A stretch of DNA of 12,798 nucleotides, from positions 1 through 12,798 of the forward strand of contig JAEZIV010000142.1 of assembly GCA_023436515.1 (NCBI GenBank), written 5' to 3'. A program made the position numbers and the translations under genes. This document shows positions 6,605 to 12,798 of this stretch, one piece after another (within the stretch, counting starts at the first letter, position 1; each line of letters opens with the position of its first letter). This stretch comes from Bacillota bacterium. Lineage in GTDB: Bacteria; Bacillota; Clostridia; Acetivibrionales; DSM-1351. The notes beneath the pieces were generated by a model. It saw only the letters and a program-made list of their open reading frames with translations, was not told the origin of the DNA and made no database searches.

Positions 6605-7321
6605 ATGAAAGTGGCATATGACCTTCATATACATACAGCCTTATCTCCCTGTGGGGATAAGGATATGACTCCAAACAACATAGTGAATATGAGTATATTA
6701 AAGGGCTTAGAGGTTATTGCCATAACCGATCACAACTCCTGCAGAAACGTTGACGCTTGTATCCGGTGTGCAGTTGACACTCCCCTACTGGTAATTCCGG
6801 GCATGGAAGTGGAAACAGCGGAGGAAATACATGTTGTCTGCCTGCTGCCCGATGTGGAACGGGCTTTAGAACTTCAGAACTGGGTTTATTCCAGATTGCC
6901 CCCTATGCAAAACAACGAAAGTATTTTTGGCTCACAATTGATTCTGAATGAAAAGGATGAGATTATTGATATAGAAGATAGAATGCTCTTGGTAGCAACC
7001 AATATTACCATAAATGATATTTTTGATACAGTTCACAATAAGCTTGCTGGAGTAGTTTTACCGGCTCATATTGATAGAGAATCAAATTCTTTACTGGCTA
7101 GCTTTGGAGTAATGCCGGAAGATATATTAATAAGCTGTGTGGAGATCAGTAAAAAAAGTCAGGCCGGAGATTTTTTAAATAAGATCGGGTTATCAGATGA
7201 CATAAAGAGAATATATTCATCTGATGCTCATTATCTAGGAAATATAAACGAGAGGGAAAACTATTTGGAGGTAGAAGACAATACTTGCGAAGGCATAATA
7301 AAATTTCTTCGAAGCAGGTAA
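6605..7321 (+). CDS. PHP-domain metal-dependent phosphoesterase
   Basis: A 238-residue protein of the PHP (polymerase and histidinol phosphatase) superfamily, whose members hydrolyse phosphate esters with a cluster of bound metal ions. Expected metal ligands are visible: His8 and His10 (DLHIHTALSPCGD), Asp42 and His43 (TDHNS), Glu68 (GMEVE), His76, His155 (AHID), and Asp207 and His209 (SSDAHYLG). The ATG at 6605 is preceded by GGGAGGTGA with ideal spacing. The frame extends about 12 codons further upstream, but without a site. It follows the second DRTGG gene by 92 bases containing a stem-loop. PHP genes commonly accompany DRTGG and hydrogenase genes in Clostridia, from my knowledge of such neighbourhoods, so it may make or remove a signalling phosphate (inference). 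Substrate is unknown. Confidence 0.85.
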   Translation: MKVAYDLHIHTALSPCGDKDMTPNNIVNMSILKGLEVIAITDHNSCRNVDACIRCAVDTPLLVIPGMEVETAEEIHVVCLLPDVERALELQNWVYSRLPPMQNNESIFGSQLILNEKDEIIDIEDRMLLVATNITINDIFDTVHNKLAGVVLPAHIDRESNSLLASFGVMPEDILISCVEISKKSQAGDFLNKIGLSDDIKRIYSSDAHYLGNINERENYLEVEDNTCEGIIKFLRSR

Positions 7322-7384
7322 GGTTACGCACAGGTGCTCAACCTGATGAAAAAGACAGAAATATAGGTAGAGGAGCGACGGGCT

Positions 7385-7639
7385 ATGGGTGAGTTAACAA
7401 AAATACCTAATATCGGGAAGGAAATAGAGAGACAGCTAAATGAGGTTGGCATATTTACCTTTGATCAATTATCTGAGATAGGGAGTAAGCAGGCGTGGCT
7501 TAGAATAAGAAGCATAGACGACTCTGCCTGCTTAAACAGGCTGATGGGCTTGGAAGGTGCAATTCAGGGAATACGCTGGCACAATTTGCCGGAGGATGTT
7601 AAAGCGGATTTAAAAGAGTTTTATAGTAGAATAAAATAA
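7385..7639 (+). CDS. TfoX C-terminal (helix-hairpin-helix) domain protein
   Basis: An 84-residue protein consisting of only the TfoX/Sxy C-terminal domain. The start TKIPNIGKEIERQLNEVGI is a helix-hairpin-helix-like segment, and SACLNRLMGLEGAIQGIRWH with the following LPEDVKADLKEFY are hallmarks of the family. Full TfoX/Sxy proteins regulate competence in Gammaproteobacteria through an N-terminal domain that is absent here. Small C-terminal-only forms are widespread and uncharacterised, so no competence role should be assumed. The ATG at 7385 has GAGGAG nine bases upstream. It lies 63 bases after the PHP gene in the same direction and may be the last gene of that transcript. Confidence 0.8.
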   Translation: MGELTKIPNIGKEIERQLNEVGIFTFDQLSEIGSKQAWLRIRSIDDSACLNRLMGLEGAIQGIRWHNLPEDVKADLKEFYSRIK

Positions 7640-7729
7640 ACATAAGACAAATAACATCAAAAGTGAAATAACAGTAAGGATATCTATTTATGGAGAGATT
7701 TTCTTTACGTTTATTAGAAGGAGTTTTTA

Positions 7730-8539
7730 GTGATTTACATTCAGAGCAGCCAAAACAGCACAATAAAAGAAATAAAAGCTCTTCATCAGAAAAAGCACAG
7801 GGATATCCAAGGTGTTTATTTTGTTGAAGGAATTCGTTTCGTAAATGATGCAATAGATAATGAGCAAGCCATTAATAAGATTATTATGTCGGACAGGCTG
7901 GAGACTTTAAACGGAGGCACTCGGTTGATCTCCAGAATTTCGGAAGTATGCAGTGATATATATATGGTTCCCGACAAGCTTTTCAGAGAAATATCTGATA
8001 CACAGACACCCCAGGGTGTTATGGCTGTACTTGAAAAGAGGCACACTGATTTTCAAATGGCTCTAAAGGCTGGAACTTCTATAGTGGTTCTGGATAGCCT
8101 TCAGGATCCTGGAAATGTAGGTACCATTATCAGGACTGCAGATGCGGCCGGTGTATCGGCAGTTATGATGACAAAGGGCTGCGTTGACTTATACTCACCA
8201 AAGGTTCTTAGATCAACCATGGGATCGGTGTTTCACCTGCCTATATTTGAAGATCTTGATATTGTTGATGCCATTCAAATACTGAAGGCTAATGACTACA
8301 AGGTAATTGCCTCTCATCTGGAGGGCGAAAATAATTATTATGATGAAGACCTCAGCTGCAAGAGTGCAATTATTGTCGGCAATGAAGCAAACGGTATTAG
8401 CCAGGATACTGCTGCGGCAGCTGACAGGCTGATAAAAATACCAATGCCGGGAAAGGCTGAATCCCTAAATGCTTCAATTGCTGCTGGTATAATGATATAT
8501 GAGCTTGTCAGGCAAAGGGGCAGCAGTCAAAGACCTTAA
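7730..8539 (+). CDS. SpoU/TrmH-family RNA 2'-O-methyltransferase
   Basis: A 269-residue S-adenosylmethionine-dependent RNA methyltransferase with the knotted SPOUT fold. Residues 1-90 form the L30e-like substrate-binding part (FVEGIRFVNDAI). Motif 1 is LDSLQDPGNVGTIIRTADA (121-139) with Asn129 and Arg135. Motif 2 is IVGNEANGIS (215-224) with Glu219. Motif 3 is IPMPGKAESLNAS (237-249). The protein resembles B. subtilis YsgA, whose gene neighbours pheST; the target, probably an rRNA 2'-O-ribose, cannot be told from sequence. Translation starts at GTG (7730), six bases after AAGGAG. The preceding 90-base gap shows no clear promoter or terminator. Its stop codon overlaps that of the converging amj gene. 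Confidence 0.88.
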   Translation: MIYIQSSQNSTIKEIKALHQKKHRDIQGVYFVEGIRFVNDAIDNEQAINKIIMSDRLETLNGGTRLISRISEVCSDIYMVPDKLFREISDTQTPQGVMAVLEKRHTDFQMALKAGTSIVVLDSLQDPGNVGTIIRTADAAGVSAVMMTKGCVDLYSPKVLRSTMGSVFHLPIFEDLDIVDAIQILKANDYKVIASHLEGENNYYDEDLSCKSAIIVGNEANGISQDTAAAADRLIKIPMPGKAESLNASIAAGIMIYELVRQRGSSQRP

Positions 8540-9327
8540 ATTATCTTAGCAATTATTACGATAAGCTGTGCGGCAGGTACGAATATTAAGAAGGTTAAAG
8601 CCGAGCCGGCTATTTTGCTTGCTACCATTCCAATTACACAACCACGGTAATCGGTCTCACTATATTTACCAGCTATTACATCATCGGTTAATACTGATAA
8701 ATAAGGATCAACAAATAATGCTGAGAGGATGGCAGCTAAACCGGTAATAACAGAAGCCAGTGTTATACAGGTTCCACTTAATTCAGGCTCAAGACTTCCG
8801 GCGTATACCGGTGAGAAAATTCCTGCTGTTAATAAGGCAGTTACTATTACATTATAGACAAGAATTTTTTTTGGGAGCCTTTTTATACTGACTCCCTTAA
8901 AGTTTGTCATAGTGGGTACTGCGACGGAGTTCTTAAAATAGGCTACCCCTGATTTTGAAAAGCTGTGGAGTATAAGCCTAAAAACTGATTTGTTTATTGA
9001 AAAGGCTTCAACGCCTTTTGTGAATAATCGCTGAAAGGTTGGTAACAGGGCAGCCCCTGCTATACTGGCAACCACAACATCAAATATAAGCAGGTAAAAA
9101 ATTAAAACGAGCCTTTGATCCTCCTGATGGGCCATAGAGTACTTTGTAAGTAATGGCAGCTGAAAAACTCCAGCTGCCCGGGAAAACAGTGATATAGCAT
9201 TGAAGAGGGCGGAGGATACTGCGATTTTGCCTGTCCGAACTCCCACAAGTCTGACAGAATAAGCCAAAGACCCGACAAGAGTGACTATAAAGTTTATTAA
9301 TATTACCAGAATGATTCGAATTTCCAT
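8536..9327 (-). CDS. amj: Lipid II flippase Amj family protein
   Basis: A 263-residue integral membrane protein of the Amj family (formerly DUF2837/YdaH). In B. subtilis, Amj moves the peptidoglycan precursor lipid II across the membrane as an alternative to MurJ. About six hydrophobic helices are visible, near residues 4-22, 38-60, 73-98, 155-180, 187-213 and 228-263. Family-like segments include LAYSVRLVGVRTGKIAVS, SRAAGVFQLPLL and LFVDPYLSV. The ATG at 9327 follows an AAAGGTT site lying inside the end of the upstream coiled-coil gene, six bases away, so the two form an operon. In B. subtilis amj responds to cell-envelope stress through sigma-M; the promoter here looks like ordinary sigma-A. 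Identification is from recognised sequence pattern and topology, not a search. Confidence 0.85.
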   Translation of the reverse strand: MEIRIILVILINFIVTLVGSLAYSVRLVGVRTGKIAVSSALFNAISLFSRAAGVFQLPLLTKYSMAHQEDQRLVLIFYLLIFDVVVASIAGAALLPTFQRLFTKGVEAFSINKSVFRLILHSFSKSGVAYFKNSVAVPTMTNFKGVSIKRLPKKILVYNVIVTALLTAGIFSPVYAGSLEPELSGTCITLASVITGLAAILSALFVDPYLSVLTDDVIAGKYSETDYRGCVIGMVASKIAGSALTFLIFVPAAQLIVIIAKII

Positions 9328-9333
9328 TGTTTG

Positions 9334-10287
9334 TTAACCTTTTGTGCTCTCAAAAGCCATCACAAGCTCGTTCTTCTTATTCTCAGCGTCTGCGATGCTT
9401 ATTCTGATGTTTTTCTTATTAATCTCCAGCTTGTTGCATATGTTTTCAATCTGTTTTATAAAGCTTCGAACATTATGTATGTCATCACGAATTTTATCTC
9501 TTACTTTTAAATCTGTAAAAATATTATCAAACCAGAAATCTACGGCTCTGGTAGTTGAGTCAATACCTGTAAAGCCAGAAACCTCATACATATTAACGTC
9601 TCTCAGCTCAGTCTCGAAGTCCTTGATTAATGAGCTAAGCCCATTGAGCTGGGATTTAGCATCATCTATATATTCGTATTTTGCCATATGAGTAATAATG
9701 CTGCCTCCGCCCCATATATCATAGGTAGCCCAGCCATCAGCTTTTTCAAGGTGCTTAACGGCAATTTCAGCCGAGGCTATAACACGTTTTGCCGCGAACA
9801 ATGCCTCGTCGGTTTCTACCAGCTGCTTTGTCGAGGCGGCTTGTTGCTCCTCGAGCTGTGAGTACTTAGAAAATACTTCTGTGGACACTTGAGATCGTAT
9901 TACATCAACTCTGTACTTGTACTCGTCGTCGAAAACTTTTTTGTCAGCTGTTAATTCACCGATTTTACCAGCTAACTCAGCTCTTTCTTTGGTTAATTGC
10001 TTTACTCTGTCAGCAGCCTTATCATACTCAAGCTTTGCCGACAGCATTTCCTGAGTTTCCTTATTAACCTTCCCCTCGTATCTTTTAATAAGCTTAAGTA
10101 AAGTGTTTGATAGGGAATCCTTTTGCATTGCATCTACATCAAGAGCTTCTTCCTGATATTTCTTCAACAGGCTTTTTACATCATCCTCAGCCTGGTATAC
10201 TCTGTTGTTTAAACTTTTCAACCGATCCTGCATTAAGGGCAGCGCAGCTACCTTGTTTTTAAGCTCCAAAAAGCTGTTGTTATCCAT
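9334..10287 (-). CDS. Coiled-coil protein of unknown function, in operon with amj
   Basis: I do not recognise this 317-residue protein. It has no signal peptide or membrane segment. Residues about 10-180 and 210-317 are rich in Glu, Lys, Leu and Ala with heptad-like spacing and should form long coiled coils. Between them is a non-coiled segment with tryptophans and glycines (ADGWATYDIWGGGS, about 185-198), and later TRAVDFWFDNIF, which looks like a conserved globular insertion. The ATG at 10287 has AGGAG seven bases upstream, and the gene is transcribed from a good promoter at 10357-10385. It precedes amj by six bases, so a structural or regulatory partner of the flippase or of envelope growth is a reasonable guess, but no more than that. 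Confidence 0.75.
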   Translation of the reverse strand: MDNNSFLELKNKVAALPLMQDRLKSLNNRVYQAEDDVKSLLKKYQEEALDVDAMQKDSLSNTLLKLIKRYEGKVNKETQEMLSAKLEYDKAADRVKQLTKERAELAGKIGELTADKKVFDDEYKYRVDVIRSQVSTEVFSKYSQLEEQQAASTKQLVETDEALFAAKRVIASAEIAVKHLEKADGWATYDIWGGGSIITHMAKYEYIDDAKSQLNGLSSLIKDFETELRDVNMYEVSGFTGIDSTTRAVDFWFDNIFTDLKVRDKIRDDIHNVRSFIKQIENICNKLEINKKNIRISIADAENKKNELVMAFESTKG

Positions 10288-10356
10288 TTAAGCTCCTATC
10301 CTCACCATTTAGCGATTATTAATAGAATAAACAAATAATTTCTTTCACCTATAACC

Positions 10357-10385
10357 ATTGTATCCTCTGCCCTATATACCGTCAA
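10357..10385 (-). promoter_or_regulatory. Promoter of the coiled-coil/amj operon
   Basis: On the minus strand, TTGACG (10385-10380), a 17-base spacer and TACAAT (10362-10357), each box one base from consensus. Predicted start is near 10350, about 60 bases before the ATG at 10287. It is back to back with the plus-strand promoter at 10417-10445, the -35 boxes being 31 bases apart. Confidence 0.78.
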
Positions 10386-10416
10386 GCAGGGTATAAAACT
10401 CGCTGAAAACTCACCC

Positions 10417-10445
10417 TTGAATAATCTGGGTCATATTGTTATAAT
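10417..10445 (+). promoter_or_regulatory. Promoter of the pheST T-box transcript
   Basis: TTGAAT (10417-10422), a 17-base spacer and a perfect TATAAT (10440-10445). Predicted start is near 10452, roughly 75 bases before the recognisable T-box stem I. A weaker alternative nearer the leader is TTGAGC (10495-10500) with TATATT (10516-10521), but its spacer is only 15 bases. Confidence 0.68.
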
Positions 10446-10525
10446 ATATCAAAGTATAGGCAGAAATGATTTGTCTCAAGCAATTAGAACTATTTTGAGC
10501 AGGTTGATAAAGCTATATATTGCAA

Positions 10526-10896
10526 AAGCGCTGATGGAGAAAAGTAAGCGAGTGAATGCTGTTACAGAGAGAAGGCATCGAATAGTCATATGTCGGTCAT
10601 GAGCCGTGAATACATTGACTTGGCTGCAAGTGCCTTTAACAAACAGCTGGCCCAAGTTCCCTCCGGAGCTGTGGTTCTGAACCAAATAGGATTGATTTAC
10701 CTAAAAGTTTTATAAATAAGAGGTATATTAGTCTGTGTAGGAGCTGCCGGTTTAAACCGTTATATTTTCATGAGTTTGAGCAGTTGATGCATATAATAAT
10801 TATGTATCTTTCTCTCGAAAAAATTGGGTGGTACCGCGAACAATGCCTTCGTCCCTTATAAGTCAACGTGTTGACTTGGGGAAGAGGGCTTTTATT
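10526..10896 (+). promoter_or_regulatory. T-box riboswitch, phenylalanine (UUC specifier)
   Basis: The leader senses uncharged tRNA-Phe and lets transcription continue into pheST when phenylalanine is scarce. Stem I opens with GATGGAGAAAAGTAAGC at about 10534-10550, like other T-box leaders. Its distal part includes CAGAGAG, and GGCAT pairs with GTGCC (10630-10634). The specifier is TTC at 10657-10659, followed after four bases by CGGAGCTG, the same spacing as in B. subtilis tyrS. The T-box itself is GGGTGGTACCGCG (10826-10838). Its TGGT (10829-10832) can pair with an ACCA tRNA end, fitting the A discriminator of tRNA-Phe. The transcript probably begins further upstream, near 10452. The stem I 5' boundary is approximate. 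Confidence 0.93.
10845..10896 (+). terminator. T-box-controlled intrinsic terminator
   Basis: GCCTTCGTCCC (10845-10855) pairs with GGGGAAGAGGGC (10878-10889), followed by TTTTATT. The left arm also contributes to the antiterminator with the T-box, the usual competing arrangement. The apex carries a perfect 8-base inverted repeat (10860-10877) around CGTG, making the hairpin taller than most T-box terminators. Confidence 0.85.
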
Positions 10897-10908
10897 ATGG
10901 AATAAAAG
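10889..10908. repeat. Inverted repeat following the T-box terminator
   Basis: CTTTTATT (10889-10896), ATGG, AATAAAAG (10901-10908) is a perfect 8-base inverted repeat. Its left arm is the terminator's own U-tract, so in read-through RNA it could fold as a separate hairpin in the pheS 5' region. Confidence 0.55.
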
Positions 10909-10951
10909 GTTTTAATATATCTGAATGATTTTTATGAAAGGAGACATTAAC

Positions 10952-11983
10952 GTGATTGAAAAAATCAGTGTTTTAAGAGACTCTGCTATTGCAAAGATTA
11001 AAGCAGCTGCAAACAGTAATGAAGTTGAAGACCTCAGAGTAAAGCTTCTGGGCAAAAAGGGAGAATTGACAGAAATGCTCAAGGATCTCAAAAATATGGC
11101 AATCGAAGAAAGAAAGCAATTTGGTCAGGAGGCCAACGAACTAAAGAATGAGTTAACCCAATTTTTGGAGGAGAAATTCAAGGAGCTTAGTGCAAAGGAT
11201 GTTAATAAGTCTCTGAGCAGCGGTTCAGGATTTGACATCTCCTTGCCGGGAACCCAGTTTAAGTTGGGTTCACTGCATCCAATTACTATTGTTCAAAAAG
11301 AGATTGAAAAAATATTTACCGGAATGGGCTTTAATATAGTTGATGGTCCGGAGGTTGAAGAGGAATTTTACAACTTTGAGGCATTAAATATACCCAAGCA
11401 TCATCCTGCGAGAGATATGACCGACACCTACTGGCTGGAAAACGGTTCGCTCCTAAGGTGTCATACCTCTCCCTGTCAGGTCAGAGCTATGCAGAAATAT
11501 GGGGCTCCCCTCAAGGTAATAGCTCCTGGCAGATGCTTCAGAAATGAAAGCACCGATGCATCCCATGAAAATACCTTCTTCCAGCTTGAAGGAATGATGA
11601 TTGATAAGAATGTGTCTATCGCAAACCTAATCTATGTAATGAAGCTATTACTTTCTGAGGTATTCAACAGAGATGTAAAAATCAGATTAAGGCCGGGTTT
11701 TTTCCCGTTTGTGGAACCGGGCTTTGAGTTGGACCTCAATTGTATGATATGCGGAGGGAAGGGCTGCTCCACTTGTAAGCACTCAGGCTGGATTGAACTT
11801 CTGCCCTGCGGTATGGTTCACCCGAATGTACTGCGCTACGGCGGGATTGACCCTGAGGTATACACCGGCTTTGCCTTTGGTTTGGGCTTAACAAGGCTCG
11901 CGATGATGAAGTACGGAATAAGTGATATCCGAGTCCTCAATTCAGGTGACTTGAGAACTATGGAACAATTTTCGGTAAGGTAG
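10952..11983 (+). CDS. pheS: Phenylalanyl-tRNA synthetase alpha subunit
   Basis: A 343-residue class II synthetase subunit that joins phenylalanine to tRNA-Phe as an (alpha-beta)2 enzyme in the cytoplasm. Residues 1-85 form the N-terminal coiled-coil arm. The catalytic domain includes LHPI (108-111), the motif 2 region CHTSPCQVR (170-178) with RCFRNE (194-199), FPFVEP (251-256) and the motif 3 region GFAFGLGLTRL (306-316). Cys264, Cys267, Cys272 and Cys275 form the CxxCxxxxCxxC knuckle seen in many Firmicute PheS proteins. I chose GTG at 10952, eight bases after AAAGGAG; in-frame ATGs at 10925 and 10934 lie upstream of that site and would add atypical residues. pheT follows after 12 bases. 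The T-box controls expression. Confidence 0.96.
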   Translation: MIEKISVLRDSAIAKIKAAANSNEVEDLRVKLLGKKGELTEMLKDLKNMAIEERKQFGQEANELKNELTQFLEEKFKELSAKDVNKSLSSGSGFDISLPGTQFKLGSLHPITIVQKEIEKIFTGMGFNIVDGPEVEEEFYNFEALNIPKHHPARDMTDTYWLENGSLLRCHTSPCQVRAMQKYGAPLKVIAPGRCFRNESTDASHENTFFQLEGMMIDKNVSIANLIYVMKLLLSEVFNRDVKIRLRPGFFPFVEPGFELDLNCMICGGKGCSTCKHSGWIELLPCGMVHPNVLRYGGIDPEVYTGFAFGLGLTRLAMMKYGISDIRVLNSGDLRTMEQFSVR

Positions 11984-11995
11984 GAGGGATACAAG

Positions 11996-12798
11996 TTGAA
12001 AATATCATTAAACTGGTTAAAGGATTTCGTTGATTTAGACGGAATTGATATAAAAGAGCTTTGGTACAGATTTACCATGTCTACAGCAGAAGTTGAAGAG
12101 GTGGAATTTGTCGGACAGGATATTCAAAATGTTGTTGTTGCAAAGGTTTTAAGCGTAACTCCTCATCCTGAATCAAAAAAGCTGAAGATTACTCAGGTTG
12201 ATTCCGGAGACGGGATACTGCAGGTTGTTTGCGGTGCACCTAATGTTACTGAAGGTATTCTTGTGCCATTGGCAAAGATTGGCGGCTCAGTAAAGAATAT
12301 GCCTAAGCTTGGCAAGGTGAAGCTGGTCGGAGTTGAAAGCTTCGGAATGTTATGTTCAGCCAAGGAGTTGGGAATAAGCGATGACCACGGTGGACTCTTA
12401 ATACTTGACGGTGATTATGCTCCCGGTACTGATATAAAATCAATTATTGATATAGAGGATGTTATTATAGAAATTGATAATAAATCTCTTACAAACAGAC
12501 CCGATTTATGGGGACATTATGGAATTGCCCGTGAAATCGCCGCAATATACGGAAGAGAACTAAAGCCCATGAAGCTTGAAGATATGTCGGCTGCTCAGGA
12601 TAAACCTAAGCTGGACATAACAGTGGAGGATCCCGAGAAATGCTTTAGATATTCAGGACTTAAGCTTGATGGAGTTAAGCAGCTCAAAACACCGATTAAC
12701 ATGAAGGTGAGATTGTTCCATTGCGGAATGAGACCTATTTCTCCTCTGGTTGACCTGACAAACTACCTCATGCTTGAAATGGGTCAGCCCATGCACGC
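11996..12798 (+). CDS. pheT: Phenylalanyl-tRNA synthetase beta subunit (5' part)
   Basis: The first 267 residues of PheT, about a third of the usual 790-800; the gene continues past the right edge. The start is TTG at 11996, seven bases after AGGAGGG (11982-11988), which overlaps the pheS stop. This gives the standard N-terminus KISLNWLKDFVDLD. Residues about 40-150 form the tRNA-binding OB-fold domain (VVVAKVLSVTPHPESKKL, VCGAPNV, GMLCSAKELG). They are followed by NKSLTNRPDLWGHYGIAREIA and the start of the B3/B4 editing region (GMRPISPLVDLTNYLMLEMG). With PheS it forms the heterotetramer, and the beta subunit's editing domain clears tyrosyl-tRNA-Phe. No frameshift is seen. Confidence 0.95.
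   Translation, partial: MKISLNWLKDFVDLDGIDIKELWYRFTMSTAEVEEVEFVGQDIQNVVVAKVLSVTPHPESKKLKITQVDSGDGILQVVCGAPNVTEGILVPLAKIGGSVKNMPKLGKVKLVGVESFGMLCSAKELGISDDHGGLLILDGDYAPGTDIKSIIDIEDVIIEIDNKSLTNRPDLWGHYGIAREIAAIYGRELKPMKLEDMSAAQDKPKLDITVEDPEKCFRYSGLKLDGVKQLKTPINMKVRLFHCGMRPISPLVDLTNYLMLEMGQPMH

Noticed and set aside
7331..7345. Small hairpin CAGGT-GCTCA-ACCTG after the PHP gene
   Set aside because: Only a 5-bp stem with no U-tract; too weak to call a terminator.
10417..10685. Two short open frames (61 and 69 residues) in the pheST leader
   Set aside because: They overlap the promoter and T-box stem I, and lack ribosome binding sites.

Overview
The window reads as chromosomal DNA from a low-G+C, anaerobic Gram-positive bacterium of the class Clostridia. 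The evidence is strong AGGAGG-type ribosome binding sites, frequent GTG and TTG starts, sigma-A consensus promoters, a T-box leader in front of pheST, a TGS-domain nucleoside kinase and a divergent [FeFe]-hydrogenase-like protein. A Ruminiclostridium/Acetivibrio-like relative would fit, but that is inference. I see no insertion sequence, prophage, CRISPR array or origin.

Left part (1-3806). tRNA-Gln(UUG) is on the minus strand behind a perfect TTGACA-N17-TATAAT promoter, which lies just beyond the end of prfC (release factor 3, minus strand). Divergent from prfC is a 551-residue nucleoside/uridine-kinase-like protein whose N-terminus resembles the TGS and N2 domains of threonyl-tRNA synthetase.

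Middle part (3872-7639). A plus-strand run of six small to medium genes: DRTGG protein, RsbW-like GHKL ATPase, group D-like (putatively sensory) [FeFe]-hydrogenase, second DRTGG protein, PHP-domain metallohydrolase, and a lone TfoX C-terminal (helix-hairpin-helix) protein. The hydrogenase-like protein keeps four H-cluster cysteines but has alanine where catalytic enzymes have the proton-transfer cysteine. With an ATPase of anti-sigma-factor type and two DRTGG modules beside it, the set looks like a redox- or hydrogen-sensing signalling unit rather than a bulk hydrogenase. Two strong hairpins without U-tracts sit in its intergenic gaps.

Right part (7730-12798). A SpoU/TrmH-family RNA methyltransferase runs into a convergent two-gene operon, a coiled-coil protein of unknown function followed by the lipid II flippase Amj; the two converging stop codons share one TTAA. 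That operon's promoter is back to back with a promoter for the phenylalanine T-box leader (specifier UUC), which controls pheS and pheT. pheT runs off the right edge. The T-box terminator carries an 18-base palindrome at its apex that also creates a possible second promoter for pheST.
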